A stretch of DNA of 64,000 nt from JAWLHK01 sp041690355 [NCBI: bacterium] (GCA_041690355.1 JAWLHK010000019.1:20123-84122); one strand, 5' to 3'; counted from the first letter of the stretch, positions 52,573 to 63,455 are shown. The notes: generated from the letters alone by a model not told the origin. A program made the numbers and translations.

Positions 52573-52737
52573 CGCTCCACCTGCCCGCCTCCAGCGAGGC
52601 GGTTCAGAAATCGGGGCCGTGATTCGTCACCGCCACCGTGTGTTCAAACCGTGGGTCGAAAACCGAGCGTCAAACGCTTCGATCGTCAACCGCAATGGAG
52701 TTCCGCCAACCGGCGTCGCTCCCGAAAACCTACAGAC

Positions 52738-53403
52738 CTAGGCCACGCTCTCGAGGAGCGAGCTGATCCGGGCGCCGATGGCCTCGATCTCGCCCGTTCC
52801 GTCGATACGGCGCAGCATACCCTTGCGGGTGTAATAATCGACCAGCGGCGCCGTCTTCTCGTGAAACTCCTGCAGGCGCTTCCGGATGGTCTCTTCCCGG
52901 TCGTCATCGCGCTGGTACAGCTCGCCGCCGCACTTGTCGCAGACGCCTTCGGCGCGCGGCGGCTTGAACGAGACATGGTATTCGTCACCGCACGCGCGGC
53001 AGACCCTGCGTCCGGTGAGGCGCTCGAGCAGCAACGATTCGGGAACGTCGACGAGAATGACGTGCGAGATCCGGCGGCCGAGCTTCTCGAGCATGTGATC
53101 GAGGGCATCGGCCTGGCCGACCGTGCGCGGAAAACCATCGAGAATGAACCCGTCGGCCGCGTCGTCGTTCTGCAGCCGCTCCTGGATGATCTCGACGACA
53201 ATCTCGTCGGGAACCAGCTGCCCCGAAGCCATGATCTCCTTCAGCTTCTCGGCCAGCGGGCCCCGATCGTTTCGCTTGGCGCGCAGGATGTCACCCGTCG
53301 AGATCTGCGGGATGCGCAGCTGGGCGACGAGGCGCTTGGCCTGTGTTCCCTTGCCGGCGCCCGGCGCCCCAAGCAGGATGAGATTGTTCCCGTTCTTCAC
53401 CAT
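52738..53403 (-). CDS. adk: Adenylate kinase
   Basis: A 221-residue enzyme that interconverts ATP + AMP and 2 ADP. The P-loop is GAPGAGKGT (residues 12-20), with ISTGDILR and DGFPRTVGQADAL following. It is the long-lid form, with a four-cysteine zinc site (VCRACGDEYHVSF ... VCDKCGGEL). Start: ATG at 53403, though GGAG sits only 2 nt from it and the adjacent GTG at 53400 has better spacing. It lies 10 bp after secY, the usual place in the spc operon. Confidence 0.97.
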   Translation of the reverse strand: MVKNGNNLILLGAPGAGKGTQAKRLVAQLRIPQISTGDILRAKRNDRGPLAEKLKEIMASGQLVPDEIVVEIIQERLQNDDAADGFILDGFPRTVGQADALDHMLEKLGRRISHVILVDVPESLLLERLTGRRVCRACGDEYHVSFKPPRAEGVCDKCGGELYQRDDDREETIRKRLQEFHEKTAPLVDYYTRKGMLRRIDGTGEIEAIGARISSLLESVA

Positions 53404-53413
53404 CGCTCCGTCG

Positions 53414-54742
53414 TTACCGCATCCGCACGCGGCGCGCCGAGGCACGGCCGCCCCGGGCACCCATGATTCCCTCGTAATTGCGGGAAATCAGGTGGCCTTC
53501 GATCTGCTGCATGGTGTCCAGGGCGACGCCGACGGCAATCAACAGGCTGGTGCCGCCGAAATAGAAGGGGATACTGAAGTAGCCCATCAGAATCGACGGC
53601 AGCACGCAGATGGCCGAAATGTAAATCGCACCCACCAGCACGACGCGCATCAGAATGCGGTCGATGTACTGTGCAGTGTTCTGCCCGGGACGGATGCCGG
53701 GGACGTAGGCGCCCCCCTTTTTCAGGTTCTCGGCCACGTCCACCGGATTGAAGGTCACAGCCGTATAGAAATAACAGAAAAAGACGATGAGCGCAACAAA
53801 CAGGACGTTGTAGGCGACGTCGGTCGGCCCCAGATACTGGTTGACGAACCGGTTCACGGCGCTGTCGGGCCCGAACCAGCTCCCCAGCGTGAGGGGGAAC
53901 ATGAGCAGGCTCGACGCGAAGATCGGCGGGATGACCCCCGACGGATTCAGGCGCAGCGGCAGGTGCGTGCTCTGCCCGCCGTACATCTTGCGGCCCACAA
54001 CGCGGCGCGGATACTGCACGGGGATGCGGCGCGCGGCGCGCTCGAAGAAGACGATGAACGCGACGACGGCGAGCATGGCCAGGCCGAGCAGGATCATGAC
54101 GAAGAGCGAGATTTCGCCGGCGCGCACGAGCTCGAAGGTGTTGCCCAGCGCAGCGGGCATCCGGGCCACGATGCCGGCCGTGATGATGAGCGAGATGCCG
54201 TTGCCGATGCCGTTCTCAGTGATCTTCTCGCCGATCCACATGAGAAAGATCGTGCCCGCCGTAAGCGTCACGGCCGTCATGATGCGGAAGGACCAGCCCC
54301 CGTCGCGCACGATGGCCTCACCGGCAGGCCCGGTCTGGCTCTCAAGCGTCGTGGCGATGGCGAAGGCCTGCACCAGCGCCAGACCGACGGTCAGATAGCG
54401 CGTGTACTGATTGATCTTGCGCCGGCCGACCTCACCCTCCTTGCTCATGCGTTCGAGGGTCGGGAAGACCATCGTCAGCAGCTGCAGGATAATCGATGCC
54501 GTGATGTACGGCATGACGTTGAGGGTGAGAATCGAGAACTGTTCCAGGGCGCCGCCCGAGAACATGTTGAAAAAGCCGATCAGGTTGCCCTGCTGGCGCT
54601 GAATGATCGCCTGCAGAGCGGCCGCATCGACGCCCGGAGTCGGAACGTAGACGCCGATTCGGTACACCGCCAGCATGAGGGCGGTGAACACGAGCCGCTT
54701 CTGCAGTTCCGACAGCTTTCCCTGATCAGGATTGCCGATCAC
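53414..54742 (-). CDS. secY: Preprotein translocase channel subunit SecY
   Basis: A 442-residue, ten-helix membrane protein forming the Sec pore that exports the many signal-peptide proteins of this window. Signatures: [51 protein letters not shown], and near the end [20 protein letters not shown]. The start overlaps the rplO stop by 4 nt. Confidence 0.98.
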   Translation of the reverse strand: MIGNPDQGKLSELQKRLVFTALMLAVYRIGVYVPTPGVDAAALQAIIQRQQGNLIGFFNMFSGGALEQFSILTLNVMPYITASIILQLLTMVFPTLERMSKEGEVGRRKINQYTRYLTVGLALVQAFAIATTLESQTGPAGEAIVRDGGWSFRIMTAVTLTAGTIFLMWIGEKITENGIGNGISLIITAGIVARMPAALGNTFELVRAGEISLFVMILLGLAMLAVVAFIVFFERAARRIPVQYPRRVVGRKMYGGQSTHLPLRLNPSGVIPPIFASSLLMFPLTLGSWFGPDSAVNRFVNQYLGPTDVAYNVLFVALIVFFCYFYTAVTFNPVDVAENLKKGGAYVPGIRPGQNTAQYIDRILMRVVLVGAIYISAICVLPSILMGYFSIPFYFGGTSLLIAVGVALDTMQQIEGHLISRNYEGIMGARGGRASARRVRMR

Positions 54743-55185
54743 GCGATAACCTCGACCTTGCCGCCGGCAGCCTCGATCTTGCGCTTGGCTTCGGCGCTGA
54801 ACTTCTTGGCGTGCACGGTGATCGCCTTTTCGAGCTTGCCGTCGCCGAGAATCTTGATGCCGTCACGAACGTTCTTGACCAGGCCGCTTTCGAGCAGCGA
54901 GTCTTCGTTCACGACCGCGTTGGCCTTGAAGACGCGATCCAGGTCGCCGACATTGATGACGGCGAACGTCTTGCGAAAGGGGTTGAGAAAGCCGAACTTG
55001 GGAAGCCGGCGCTGCAGCGGCATCTGGCCGCCTTCGAAACCCGGCTTCTTGCCGCCGCCCGAGCGCGCCTTCTGGCCCTTCTGGCCGCGGCTCGAGGTTT
55101 TGCCGTGTCCGCTGCCGGGACCACGCCCGACGCGCTTCTTCTTATGGGTGGCGCCCTGCTGGGGGCCCAGTTCGTTGAGTTTCAT
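54739..55185 (-). CDS. rplO: 50S ribosomal protein L15
   Basis: A 148-residue late-assembly protein. The N-terminus [20 protein letters not shown] and the Gly-rich [20 protein letters not shown] are typical, as is [18 protein letters not shown]. It follows rpmD by 77 bp, a gap with no ORF or clear signal. Confidence 0.98.
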   Translation of the reverse strand: MKLNELGPQQGATHKKKRVGRGPGSGHGKTSSRGQKGQKARSGGGKKPGFEGGQMPLQRRLPKFGFLNPFRKTFAVINVGDLDRVFKANAVVNEDSLLESGLVKNVRDGIKILGDGKLEKAITVHAKKFSAEAKRKIEAAGGKVEVIA

Positions 55186-55262
55186 GTCGACTCCTGTCGG
55201 GAGGCCGGCCTCCCCACGCGGGGCAATCGCCCCTCGCCTGGCGCGCCGCGGCGCGCGTTTCG

Positions 55263-55448
55263 TTAATCTTCGACTTCGACCATGTGCACGACCTTGCGGA
55301 TCATGCCCCGGATGGCCGGCGTATCTTCGAGTTCGCGCACCTGGTGGCGCTTCTTCAGGCCCAGGCCGCGCAGATTGGCGCGCTGAACCGGGCTGGTGCC
55401 CGCATAACCGCGCACCAGACGGACGCGAATGGTTTTCTTGTCAGCCAT
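55263..55448 (-). CDS. rpmD: 50S ribosomal protein L30
   Basis: A 61-residue protein: [20 protein letters not shown], then [19 protein letters not shown], both family hallmarks. The ATG at 55448 is chosen because AAGGAG stands 8 nt upstream; an in-frame GTG at 55457 lacks this spacing. Twelve bases separate it from rpsE. Confidence 0.96.
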   Translation of the reverse strand: MADKKTIRVRLVRGYAGTSPVQRANLRGLGLKKRHQVRELEDTPAIRGMIRKVVHMVEVED

Positions 55449-55460
55449 GGCTGCCACTCC

Positions 55461-55961
55461 TTACTGCATCGCTGCGGCGTCGAGGCCGCGCTTGCGGGCG
55501 ATCTGTTCGGGGCTCTTCATCGACATGAGGCCGCGCAGGGTCGCCTTGATGACGTTATGCGGATTGCTCGAGCCGAGGCTCTTCGTGAGGATGTTGCGCA
55601 CGCCGGCCAGTTCGACCACGGCGCGCACGGCACCCCCGGCGATGACGCCGGTACCATCGCTGGCGGGCTTCATGAGCACCTGCGCGGCGCCGAAGCGGCC
55701 CACGAAGTCGTGCGGAATCGTGCCCTCGAAAATCGGGACATGAACCAGGTTCTTCTTGGCCTGCTCGATGCCCTTGCGGATGGCCTCGGGTACTTCGTTG
55801 GCCTTGCCCAGGCCGAAGCCCACGCGGCCGGCGCCGTCACCGACGACGACGAGTGCTGCGAAGCTGAAGCGGCGTCCGCCCTTGACCACCTTGGCCACGC
55901 GGCCGATGTGGACGACTTTTTCTTTGAATTCCGAATCCGGATTGCGCTGTTCGTATGCCAA
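55461..55961 (-). CDS. rpsE: 30S ribosomal protein S5
   Basis: A 166-residue protein of the decoding region. [40 protein letters not shown] and [20 protein letters not shown] are diagnostic. The start is TTG at 55961, with GAGGGG before it; the frame upstream reads into rplR and has no S5 character. One of three ribosomal genes here with a TTG start. Confidence 0.96.
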   Translation of the reverse strand: MAYEQRNPDSEFKEKVVHIGRVAKVVKGGRRFSFAALVVVGDGAGRVGFGLGKANEVPEAIRKGIEQAKKNLVHVPIFEGTIPHDFVGRFGAAQVLMKPASDGTGVIAGGAVRAVVELAGVRNILTKSLGSSNPHNVIKATLRGLMSMKSPEQIARKRGLDAAAMQ

Positions 55962-55971
55962 GGTTGCCCCC

Positions 55972-56328
55972 TCAGAACTTAAGTCCGGCTTCGCGGGCGG
56001 CTTCGGCAAGCGCGCGCACGACGCCATGATAGCGATAGCTCGAACGATCGAAGACCACGTTCTCGACCCCCTTGGCCTGGGCGCGCTCGGCGATCAGCTT
56101 GCCGATGGCAGCCGCCTGCACCTTGCCCGCACCTTTGACCTCATCGGCGAGGCTCGAGGCCGAGAGAAGGGTCGCGCCCTTTTCGTCGTCGATGAGCTGG
56201 ACATAGACGTGGCGCAGGCTCTTGAAGACGGCCAGCCGCGGCCGTTCGCCCGTGCCCGTGATTTTCTTGCGGACGCGCAGCTTGCGGGCGGCGCGTGCGT
56301 TCTGCTTTTCGCGAATGATCTTCGACAT
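55972..56328 (-). CDS. rplR: 50S ribosomal protein L18
   Basis: A 118-residue 5S rRNA-binding protein: basic N-terminus [20 protein letters not shown], then [18 protein letters not shown] and [20 protein letters not shown] at the end. It lies 66 bp after rplF and 10 bp before rpsE. Confidence 0.98.
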   Translation of the reverse strand: MSKIIREKQNARAARKLRVRKKITGTGERPRLAVFKSLRHVYVQLIDDEKGATLLSASSLADEVKGAGKVQAAAIGKLIAERAQAKGVENVVFDRSSYRYHGVVRALAEAAREAGLKF

Positions 56329-56394
56329 CGTTACACCTGTCGGAGGCGATTCTCCGCCGGACGCGGAGACTTCGGTCCCCTTGATTTCAATCGA

Positions 56395-56940
56395 TTACTT
56401 GCCGGCGGCCTTACCCGCCTTGCGGCGAATGGTTTCTTCGGCATACTTGATGCCCTTGCCCTTGTACGGCTCGGGAGGACGCACGCCACGGATCTTGGCC
56501 GCCATTTCACCCAGGAGCTGCTTGTCGGCGCTCTTCAGGATGATGCGGGTCTGCTTGTCGACCTCGACCTTGATCGTGGGCGGCAGCTTGAACTCGACGG
56601 GGTGGCTGAAGCCGACCGTCAGGTTCAGGGTCTGGCCCTGGGCCGCGGCGCGATAGCCGACGCCGTTGATTTCCAGTTCACGCTGAAACCCGGTGCCGCA
56701 GCCGACGGCCGCGTTGTTGACCAGGGTGCGAAACAGGCCGTGAAAGGCCTTGTGACGCCGGGTTTCGCCCGTGGGCATGACCTTGATTTCGTCGCCTTCG
56801 ATCTGGGCGGCAATCTCGGCCGGCAGCGTGACGCTCATCTTGCCGATGGGCCCTTCGAAGTTCAGGGTCGCGCCGCTCTGGGCAACCTTGACTCCCTTGG
56901 GGACCTTGACCGGCAGTTTTCCAATTCGGCTCTGGCTCAT
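56395..56940 (-). CDS. rplF: 50S ribosomal protein L6
   Basis: A 181-residue protein near the factor-binding site, made of two similar domains. [19 protein letters not shown] begins it, and [20 protein letters not shown] and [20 protein letters not shown] mark the second domain. The ATG at 56940 is used; the open frame upstream lies within rpsH. Confidence 0.98.
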   Translation of the reverse strand: MSQSRIGKLPVKVPKGVKVAQSGATLNFEGPIGKMSVTLPAEIAAQIEGDEIKVMPTGETRRHKAFHGLFRTLVNNAAVGCGTGFQRELEINGVGYRAAAQGQTLNLTVGFSHPVEFKLPPTIKVEVDKQTRIILKSADKQLLGEMAAKIRGVRPPEPYKGKGIKYAEETIRRKAGKAAGK

Positions 56941-56944
56941 GACC

Positions 56945-57343
56945 TCACCACACCTTGAGCAGGACCTCGCCGCCCACGTTCTTGGCGCGGGCTTCACGGT
57001 CTGTCAACAGACCGAGCGAGGTCGAAAGAATGCTGATGCCGAGCCCTGAGAGTACCTTCGGAGCCTCGTCGGCAGAAGCGTACACCCGGCGGCCGGGCTT
57101 CGAAACACGTTCAATACCGGCAATCACCGGCTCACGGGTCGCCTCGTCGTAGCGAAGCTGCACCTTGATGTCCCGCTTCGAACCGTACTCGACCGCCTGA
57201 AAGCCGTCGATGTAGCCGTTCGTCTTGAGGACGTCGAGAATGCGCTCCTTCTGCTTGGAGTGCGCCACCGTCACGTTCTTGTGCCGCGCCATGCCCGCAT
57301 TCCGGATGCGGGTCAGCATATCGGCGATGGGATCGGTCATCAT
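56945..57343 (-). CDS. rpsH: 30S ribosomal protein S8
   Basis: A 132-residue 16S rRNA-binding protein and, in many bacteria, the translational repressor of the spc operon. [20 protein letters not shown] and the C-terminal [20 protein letters not shown] with EVLLKVW are clear. Two adjacent ATG codons are available (57343 and 57340). It is 4 bp upstream of rplF. Confidence 0.98.
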   Translation of the reverse strand: MMTDPIADMLTRIRNAGMARHKNVTVAHSKQKERILDVLKTNGYIDGFQAVEYGSKRDIKVQLRYDEATREPVIAGIERVSKPGRRVYASADEAPKVLSGLGISILSTSLGLLTDREARAKNVGGEVLLKVW

Positions 57344-57368
57344 AACAGAAACCTTCTTCTCCCGAAAA

Positions 57369-57554
57369 TTACCAACTAGCCTTGGTTACGCCCGGAAGCT
57401 TGCCGTCGAGGGCAAGCTGCCGCAGACAGATGCGGCACAGGGCGAATCGCCGGTAGTACGCACGGGCGCGCCCGCACCGCTGGCAGCGGCTGTACTTCCG
57501 AACCTCGAACTTGGGCTTTCTCGCCGCTTTGATGCGGAGCGAAGTCTTGGCCAT
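57369..57554 (-). CDS. rpsN: 30S ribosomal protein S14, zinc-binding short form
   Basis: A 61-residue type Z protein with the zinc site [20 protein letters not shown]. Being the C+ form, it needs zinc and is not the zinc-independent long version found in enterobacteria. It ends [10 protein letters not shown] and lies between rplE and rpsH. Confidence 0.98.
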   Translation of the reverse strand: MAKTSLRIKAARKPKFEVRKYSRCQRCGRARAYYRRFALCRICLRQLALDGKLPGVTKASW

Positions 57555-57569
57555 TTGCGAACTCTCCTC

Positions 57570-58115
57570 TTACTGCCGGAACGGCATTCCCATGTTGCGG
57601 AGCAGCGAACGGGCCTCTTCGTCGGATTCAGCCGTCGTCACGAACGTGATGTTCAGACCCTTGATCTTCTCGATCTTGTCGAAGTTGATTTCCGGGAAGA
57701 TGATCTGTTCGCGTACGCCCAGGGTGTAGTTGCCCTTGCCGTCGAATGCCTTGGTGCTCACGCCGCGGAAGTCCTTCACGCGGGCGAGGGCGACATTGAA
57801 CAGGCGCTCCATGAATTCGTACATGCGCTCGCGACGCAGCGTCACCATGACACCGATCGCCTGGTTCTCGCGCAGCTTGAAGTTCGAGATGCTCTTGCGG
57901 GCCCGCGTCACGACCGGCCGCTGACCGGTGATGAGCCCGAGCTGCTCGACGGCCGACTCGATGAGCTTGGCGTTCTGCACCGCTTCGCCAAGGCCCATGT
58001 TGACGACGACCTTCGTCACCTTGGGCACCTGCATCGGGTTCGCGTAGTTGAACTCCTTCTGCAGAGCGGCAACGACGGTCTTCTGGTAGTGATCCTGCAA
58101 CGTGGCTGTAGCCAT
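57570..58115 (-). CDS. rplE: 50S ribosomal protein L5
   Basis: A 181-residue 5S rRNA-binding protein that touches the P-site tRNA. Key segments: [40 protein letters not shown], and [20 protein letters not shown]. Nine bases follow rplX. Confidence 0.98.
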   Translation of the reverse strand: MATATLQDHYQKTVVAALQKEFNYANPMQVPKVTKVVVNMGLGEAVQNAKLIESAVEQLGLITGQRPVVTRARKSISNFKLRENQAIGVMVTLRRERMYEFMERLFNVALARVKDFRGVSTKAFDGKGNYTLGVREQIIFPEINFDKIEKIKGLNITFVTTAESDEEARSLLRNMGMPFRQ

Positions 58116-58124
58116 ACCGTCCTC

Positions 58125-58445
58125 TTATTCCTTCGCCTCGATGGCCTCGCCGCACTTCTTGCACGTGCGCACCTTCGTTCCGTCTTCGAGGAACGTGTGA
58201 CCCACGCGCCGCGGCCCATTGCACTTGGGGCAGAACAGACTCACGTTCGAGACGTGAATCGGCGCTTCTTTGTTAATGATGCCGCCGGTCGGGTTGGCCT
58301 GCGTGGCGCGCTGGTGGCGCTTCACGACGTTGACCTTCTCGACGACCACACGGTCGCGGTTGGCCAGGATGCGCAGCACCTTGCCGCGCTGTCCCTTGTC
58401 CTTGCCGGCGATGACGACGACTTCGTCATTTTTGCGGATATGCAT
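58125..58445 (-). CDS. rplX: 50S ribosomal protein L24
   Basis: A 106-residue assembly initiator. The KOW motif is DEVVVIAGKDKGQRGKVLRI, with NVVKRHQRATQANPTGGIIN after it. The C-terminal part has two CxxC pairs (FCPKCNGPRRVG; RTCKKCGEAIE), a likely zinc ribbon. It starts 26 bp after rplN. Confidence 0.97.
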   Translation of the reverse strand: MHIRKNDEVVVIAGKDKGQRGKVLRILANRDRVVVEKVNVVKRHQRATQANPTGGIINKEAPIHVSNVSLFCPKCNGPRRVGHTFLEDGTKVRTCKKCGEAIEAKE

Positions 58446-58471
58446 GACTTTTCCTCAACGGCCGATCGGGG

Positions 58472-58840
58472 TCACAGGACCTCGGGGGCCAGCGAAACAA
58501 TCTTCATGAAATTCTTGGCGCGGAGCTCGCGGGCGACGGGCCCGAAGATACGGGTACCGATCGGTTCGCCGTCCTTGTTGACGAGCACCGCCGAGTTGGT
58601 GTCGAACTTGATGTACGACCCGTCGGCGCGGGCGACCTCCTTGGCCGTGCGCACGACCACCGCGCGCATGACGTCGCCCTTCTTCACCTTCGAGTGCGGC
58701 AGCGCTTCACGCACCGACACGATGATGATGTCGCCGACCGACGCGTACTTCTTGCGCGTGCCGCCGATGATCTTGATGCAGCGCAGCTTGCGGGCGCCGC
58801 TGTTGTCGGCCGAGTCGAGAAAGGTTTCCTGCTGAATCAT
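58472..58840 (-). CDS. rplN: 50S ribosomal protein L14
   Basis: A 122-residue protein at the subunit interface: [40 protein letters not shown], and the end [20 protein letters not shown] are all characteristic. It lies 35 bp after rpsQ. Confidence 0.98.
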   Translation of the reverse strand: MIQQETFLDSADNSGARKLRCIKIIGGTRKKYASVGDIIIVSVREALPHSKVKKGDVMRAVVVRTAKEVARADGSYIKFDTNSAVLVNKDGEPIGTRIFGPVARELRAKNFMKIVSLAPEVL

Positions 58841-58875
58841 GGTCTGTCTCCGTCACGAGGCTGCGCGGCAGCCGG

Positions 58876-59142
58876 TCAGGCGGCTCGCTCGATGATCTGC
58901 GTCACGACCCAGCGCTTGGTCGCGCTGAGGGGACGGCTCTCGATGAGCTGCACGGTGTCGCCGACACGCGCCTTGTTGCCTTCGTTGTGGGCCTTGTATT
59001 TCTTCGAGCTGCGAATGAACTTCTTGTAGACCGGGTGGCGGTAGCGCCGTTCGACACGCACCACGACCGTGCGGTCCATCTTGTCGCTCACGACTACGCC
59101 CGTCAGGGTCTTCTTGGTCTTGTTGATCGTCGTTTCAGCCAT
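58876..59142 (-). CDS. rpsQ: 30S ribosomal protein S17
   Basis: An 88-residue OB-fold protein. [20 protein letters not shown] and [20 protein letters not shown] with [19 protein letters not shown] identify it. The ATG at 59142 is 4 bp after rpmC; earlier in-frame codons belong to the rpmC shadow. Confidence 0.98.
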   Translation of the reverse strand: MAETTINKTKKTLTGVVVSDKMDRTVVVRVERRYRHPVYKKFIRSSKKYKAHNEGNKARVGDTVQLIESRPLSATKRWVVTQIIERAA

Positions 59143-59146
59143 GGTG

Positions 59147-59344
59147 TTACCCCGCCGCCTGCTGCTTTTCGCGCAGGATGGTCTTGATCCGGGCGAGTTC
59201 ACGCCGGTCGTTCTTCAGCTTGGACGTATTCTCGATTTCGCCGCTCACGAGCTTCATGCGCGTGTGAAAAAGCTCTTCGTTGAGCTCTTTCTGCTTCGCC
59301 TGGAGCTCTTCGACGCTGAGCTCCCACAGTTCATGCGCCTTCAT
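59147..59344 (-). CDS. rpmC: 50S ribosomal protein L29
   Basis: A 65-residue helical hairpin at the exit tunnel rim, where SRP and trigger factor dock. [20 protein letters not shown] and [19 protein letters not shown] fit the family. Its start overlaps the rplP stop by 4 nt. Confidence 0.97.
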   Translation of the reverse strand: MKAHELWELSVEELQAKQKELNEELFHTRMKLVSGEIENTSKLKNDRRELARIKTILREKQQAAG

Positions 59345-59760
59345 AGCACCGACTCCTTGCGCTCGACGAACCGGGTCATCAGCGGAAGCTTCTGGGCCGC
59401 CAGGCGAAACGCCTCGCGGGCCGTGGCTTCGTCGACGCCTTCGATTTCGTAAATCATGCGCCCGGCCTGGACCTGGGCCACCCAGTACTCAACCGACCCC
59501 TTACCTTTACCCATGCGGGTTTCGGCAGGCTTCTTCGTGATCGGCTTGTCGGGAAACACGCGAATGAAGATCTTGCCGCCGCGCTTGACGAAGCGGTTGA
59601 TGGCCACGCGGCCGGCCTCGAGCTGGCGCGCCGTGATGTTGCCGAATTCGGTAACCTTCAGTCCGTATTCGCCGAAAGCCAGCTGGGCTCCCGACTGGGC
59701 CTTACCGCGCAGGCGACCCTTCTGCTGCTTACGATACTTCGTGCGTTTGGGCATCAACAT
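59341..59760 (-). CDS. rplP: 50S ribosomal protein L16
   Basis: A 139-residue protein near the A site. [40 protein letters not shown] and the [20 protein letters not shown] segment are diagnostic. The ATG at 59760 has GGAG 8 nt upstream; the longer frame is a shadow of rpsC. Confidence 0.98.
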   Translation of the reverse strand: MLMPKRTKYRKQQKGRLRGKAQSGAQLAFGEYGLKVTEFGNITARQLEAGRVAINRFVKRGGKIFIRVFPDKPITKKPAETRMGKGKGSVEYWVAQVQAGRMIYEIEGVDEATAREAFRLAAQKLPLMTRFVERKESVL

Positions 59761-59762
59761 GG

Positions 59763-60422
59763 TTAACGCTCCCTGGCGGCAAGGTTTTCCTTGCCGAATA
59801 CTTCGCCGTTGTAGACCCACACCTTGATGCCGATGACACCATAGGTCGTGCGGGCTTCGGCAAAGCCGTAATCGACGTCGGCGCGCAGGGTGTGCAGGGG
59901 CACACGGCCTTCGCGGTACCACTCGGTGCGCGCGATTTCTGCGCCGCCGAGCCGACCCGCGCACATGATCTTGATGCCCTTGACGCCCATTTTGAGAGCG
60001 CTCTGCACCGATTTCTTCATGGCGCGGCGGAAGGCGATGCGCTTTTCGAGCTGCAGGGCGACGGCTTCAGCGATGAGCTGAGCGTCGGCCTCCGGCTTGC
60101 GCACTTCCTTGATGTTGATGCGCACGGCGCGACCGGTCATCTTCTCGAGGTCGCCGCGAAGGGCGTCGACGTCCGAGCCCTTCTTGCCGATGACGAGACC
60201 GGGACGGGCCGTGTAGATATTGATCCGGATTTCCTTATCAGCCAGACGCTCGATCTCGATGTTCGAGACGCCCGTGTGATAGAGCCGCTTTTTGAGCAGC
60301 TTCCGGACTTCCATGTCCTCGTGCAGAAATTTCGCAAAATCCTTCTTCTCCGCGTACCAACGCGAATCCCAGGTCTTGCTTACGCCGAGGCGAAAACCTT
60401 TCGGATGGGTCTTCTGTCCCAA
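59763..60422 (-). CDS. rpsC: 30S ribosomal protein S3
   Basis: A 219-residue protein at the mRNA entry site. It begins [20 protein letters not shown] after a TTG start (60422) that has GGAGG 5 nt before it. The KH domain carries [20 protein letters not shown], and the C-terminal domain [20 protein letters not shown] and [20 protein letters not shown]. Frames upstream of the TTG lie inside rplV and are not used. Confidence 0.97.
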   Translation of the reverse strand: MGQKTHPKGFRLGVSKTWDSRWYAEKKDFAKFLHEDMEVRKLLKKRLYHTGVSNIEIERLADKEIRINIYTARPGLVIGKKGSDVDALRGDLEKMTGRAVRINIKEVRKPEADAQLIAEAVALQLEKRIAFRRAMKKSVQSALKMGVKGIKIMCAGRLGGAEIARTEWYREGRVPLHTLRADVDYGFAEARTTYGVIGIKVWVYNGEVFGKENLAARER

Positions 60423-60435
60423 GGGTTCCTCCGAC

Positions 60436-60765
60436 TTACTTTTCAGCCAGTTTGACGTTGATATGGGACGACCGCTTCTTGAACGGATGCGCGCGCCCCT
60501 GAGGCGCCGGACGAAACCGCTTGAGCGACGGGCCGCCGTCGACAGAGATATGAGAAACATAGAGGTTGTCGAGGTCGACACCTCCCTGCTGGTTCGCGTT
60601 CGCGACGGCGCTCTGAATCAGCCCCTTCACGACGCCCGCAGCGCGCTTGCGCGTAAAGGTCAGGATTGTAAGGGCCTCGTCCACGGGTTTGCCGCGGACC
60701 AGGTCGACGACCAGGCGCACCTTGCGGGGCGAGATCCGGATGTAGCGGGCTTTGGCTTCCATCAT
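60436..60765 (-). CDS. rplV: 50S ribosomal protein L22
   Basis: A 109-residue protein whose loop lines the exit tunnel. [20 protein letters not shown] and the loop region [19 protein letters not shown] are typical. Two ATG codons stand side by side (60765 and 60762); GGAG is 6 nt before the second, which may be the real start. Confidence 0.97.
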   Translation of the reverse strand: MMEAKARYIRISPRKVRLVVDLVRGKPVDEALTILTFTRKRAAGVVKGLIQSAVANANQQGGVDLDNLYVSHISVDGGPSLKRFRPAPQGRAHPFKKRSSHINVKLAEK

Positions 60766-60774
60766 ATACTCCGC

Positions 60775-61053
60775 TTACTTCTTCTTGGCCTTCTTATCGG
60801 CGGTGTGCCCGTAGTACGTACGGGTCGGGGCGAACTCGCCGAGTTTGTGGCCGACAAGGTTCTCCGTCACGTAGACGGGAACGAATTTGTTGCCGTTGTG
60901 CACCGCGAACGTCAGGCCGATCATGTCGGGCGTGATGGTCGAGCGGCGGCTCCACGTCTTGATGACGCGGCGATCGTTGCTCTGCACGGCTTTGACGACC
61001 TTGCGATCGAGCCCGTGCTCGATGTAGGGTCCTTTTTTAATGGAACGAGCCAT
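60775..61053 (-). CDS. rpsS: 30S ribosomal protein S19
   Basis: A 92-residue head protein pairing with S13. [39 protein letters not shown] and [20 protein letters not shown] are diagnostic. Nine bases separate it from rplB and from rplV. Confidence 0.98.
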   Translation of the reverse strand: MARSIKKGPYIEHGLDRKVVKAVQSNDRRVIKTWSRRSTITPDMIGLTFAVHNGNKFVPVYVTENLVGHKLGEFAPTRTYYGHTADKKAKKK

Positions 61054-61062
61054 GGGTTAACC

Positions 61063-61887
61063 TTACTTGCGACGTTTCACAATGAATTTATCGGTCCGCG
61101 GGTTCTTGCGGGTCTTCGCGCCTTTGGTGTTCCAGCCCCACGGCGAAACCGGGTGCCGTCCGCCCGAGGTCTTGCCCTCGCCACCGCCCAGCGGGTGATC
61201 GACCGGGTTCATCGAAACGCCGCGGTTATGCGGACGCTTGCCGAGCCAGCGCACGCGGCCGGCTTTCCCGAGCGAAATGTTCATATGGTCGAGGTTACCG
61301 ACCTGGCCGATGGTTGCCATGCACTGGGCCAGCACGCGCCGCGTCTCACCCGAGGGGAGCTTGATGGTCACGTACTCTTCTTCTTTGCCCAGCAGCTGAA
61401 TCATGGCGCCGGCCGAGCGGCCGAGCTGCCCGCCGCCGTTGATCTTCAACTCGACGTTGTGGATCATCGTACCGGCCGGGATGAGCGCGAGCGGCAGGGC
61501 GTTGCCCGGGCGGATATCGGCTTCCTTGCGGCTGGCGACGATCGTGTCGCCGACATTGAGGCCGACCGGGGCCAGGATGTAACGCTTCTCGCCGTCGGCA
61601 TAGTTCAGCAGGGCGATGCGCGACGTCCGGTTCGGATCGTACTCGATGGCCGCGACCTTGGCCGGAACGTCAAGCTTGTCGCGCCGGAAGTCAATCTGGC
61701 GATAGAGCCGCTTGTGACCGCCGCCGCGGAACCGGCTCGTAATACGGCCGCGGTTGTTGTGGCCCGCCTTGCGGTGCCGCTTGACGATCAGGCTTTTTTC
61801 GGGTCGATCCTTGGTGATCTCCTCAAACGTCGCGTGCTCGACATAGCGCATCGACGGGGAGGTCGGATTGTGCCTTTTGATACCCAT
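61063..61887 (-). CDS. rplB: 50S ribosomal protein L2
   Basis: A 274-residue protein needed for subunit joining and peptidyl transfer. [20 protein letters not shown] and the near-universal [20 protein letters not shown] (with the conserved His of the peptidyl-transfer region) are present. Length is normal. It is 27 bp after rplW. Confidence 0.98.
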   Translation of the reverse strand: MGIKRHNPTSPSMRYVEHATFEEITKDRPEKSLIVKRHRKAGHNNRGRITSRFRGGGHKRLYRQIDFRRDKLDVPAKVAAIEYDPNRTSRIALLNYADGEKRYILAPVGLNVGDTIVASRKEADIRPGNALPLALIPAGTMIHNVELKINGGGQLGRSAGAMIQLLGKEEEYVTIKLPSGETRRVLAQCMATIGQVGNLDHMNISLGKAGRVRWLGKRPHNRGVSMNPVDHPLGGGEGKTSGGRHPVSPWGWNTKGAKTRKNPRTDKFIVKRRK

Positions 61888-61914
61888 AGTGTGTCTCCGT
61901 TCGTCAGCGCGTCA

Positions 61915-62199
61915 TCAGGCGGTGAAAAGATCAATCTTTTCGCCGGCGCCGAGCGTGACGTACGCCTTCTTCCAGTTGCTGCGCTTGCCGAGGCGCGCGC
62001 CGAACCGTTTGACCTTGCCGCGCACGACCATCGTGCGCACGCCGGTCACGTTGACCTTCCAGATTTCTTCGACGGCCTTCTTGATCTCGATCTTGTTGGC
62101 GCGCGTATCGACTTCGAACGCGACCGTGTTCGAGCTGGCCTGGGCTTCGACGACCTTTTCGGTCACGAGAGGCCGTTTGATGACATCGTATGCGTTCAT
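61915..62199 (-). CDS. rplW: 50S ribosomal protein L23
   Basis: A 94-residue tunnel-exit protein that docks trigger factor and [23 protein letters not shown] and TRANKIEIKKAVEEIWKVNV are family hallmarks. Its start overlaps the rplD stop by 4 nt. Confidence 0.97.
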   Translation of the reverse strand: MNAYDVIKRPLVTEKVVEAQASSNTVAFEVDTRANKIEIKKAVEEIWKVNVTGVRTMVVRGKVKRFGARLGKRSNWKKAYVTLGAGEKIDLFTA

Positions 62200-62819
62200 G
62201 CGCCAAACCCCTTGTGGATCTGGTCCACCGCATCGCGGGTCAGAATGACCTTCTCGTAGCGGAGGATATCGTACACGTTGAGACCTTCGCTTCGCAGCAC
62301 CTTGGCGCTCGGCAGGTTGCGGGCCGCGATTTCGAGCTGCGAGTCTTCCCCAGCGGTCACGATGAGCGCCTTGGCGGCCTCGAGCGTCTTGAGCACGCCT
62401 GCGGCTTCCTTGGTCTTGGCGGCGGCCAGGCTGAACTGGTCGACGACGACCAGCTCTCCGGCGCGAACCTTGCCGCTCAGGGCCGAAGCCAGGGCGGCGC
62501 GGCGCACGCGGCGCGGCAGCTTCGGTTCGTACTCATACGGCTGCGGGCCGAATACGATACCGCCGTGCCGCCACTGCGGCGAGCGGGTCGAACCCTGGCG
62601 GGCGCGGCCGGTGCCCTTCTGGCGCCACGGCTTCTTGCCGCCGCCCGAAACTTCAGAGCGACCCTTGGTCTTGCGGGTTCCCTGACGGCGCTTTTCGAGC
62701 TGCCAGAGGACGGCCGAGTGCAGCAGGTGCTTGCGCACCGGCACGGCGAACACGTCGTCGCGAAGCTCGACGGTCCCGACCTTTTCTTTCTTGACGTTCA
62801 GTACATCGACGACAGGCAT
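62196..62819 (-). CDS. rplD: 50S ribosomal protein L4
   Basis: A 207-residue tunnel protein; in many bacteria also the repressor of the S10 operon. [20 protein letters not shown] and [20 protein letters not shown] form the loop that enters the tunnel. It is 12 bp after rplC. Confidence 0.98.
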   Translation of the reverse strand: MPVVDVLNVKKEKVGTVELRDDVFAVPVRKHLLHSAVLWQLEKRRQGTRKTKGRSEVSGGGKKPWRQKGTGRARQGSTRSPQWRHGGIVFGPQPYEYEPKLPRRVRRAALASALSGKVRAGELVVVDQFSLAAAKTKEAAGVLKTLEAAKALIVTAGEDSQLEIAARNLPSAKVLRSEGLNVYDILRYEKVILTRDAVDQIHKGFGA

Positions 62820-62831
62820 CGTCTGTCTCCG

Positions 62832-63455
62832 TTACTTCTTCTTCCGGATGATGAGCGTGCTGTTACGCCCACCCGGAACCGAGCCCTTGACGAGCACGAG
62901 ATTCTTTTCGGGATACGTGGCCACGACCTCGAGGTTCGAGATGGTCACGCGCTCATTGCCGTAGTGCCCCGGAAGCTTGCGCCCCTTGAGCACGTGGCCC
63001 GGGTCGGTGTTCATACCCATCGAGCCCGGTGCGCGGTGGAACATCGAACCGTGGGTGGCGCGGCCGCCGTGGTGGCCGTGGCGCTTGATGACACCCTGGA
63101 AACCGCGCCCCTTGGTGCGGCCCGCGATGTCAACCTTTTCACCGATGTTGAAAACTTCGCAGGTCAGCTCCTTGCCGACCTCGAGACCGTCGAGTTCTTC
63201 CAGGCGGAATTCGCGGAAGGTACGGTACGCCCCCTTGCCCGCCGTCTTCGCGTGGCCCTGCTGGGCGCGCGAGGCGCGATGCGTCGGGATCGGATCGTAA
63301 CCGACCTGGACGGCGTTATAGCCGTCAGACTCGACCGTCTTTTTCTGGGTAACGACACACGGTCCCGCCTCGATGACGGTGACGGGGATGCGTACCCCCT
63401 CGGGAGTGAAAATCTGGCTCATCCCGAGTTTTTTTCCAAGTAGACCCAAAGCCAT
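62832..63455 (-). CDS. rplC: 50S ribosomal protein L3
   Basis: A 207-residue assembly initiator. [20 protein letters not shown] starts it (ATG at 63455), and the core has [20 protein letters not shown] and [20 protein letters not shown]. It follows rpsJ by 61 bp. Confidence 0.98.
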   Translation of the reverse strand: MALGLLGKKLGMSQIFTPEGVRIPVTVIEAGPCVVTQKKTVESDGYNAVQVGYDPIPTHRASRAQQGHAKTAGKGAYRTFREFRLEELDGLEVGKELTCEVFNIGEKVDIAGRTKGRGFQGVIKRHGHHGGRATHGSMFHRAPGSMGMNTDPGHVLKGRKLPGHYGNERVTISNLEVVATYPEKNLVLVKGSVPGGRNSTLIIRKKK

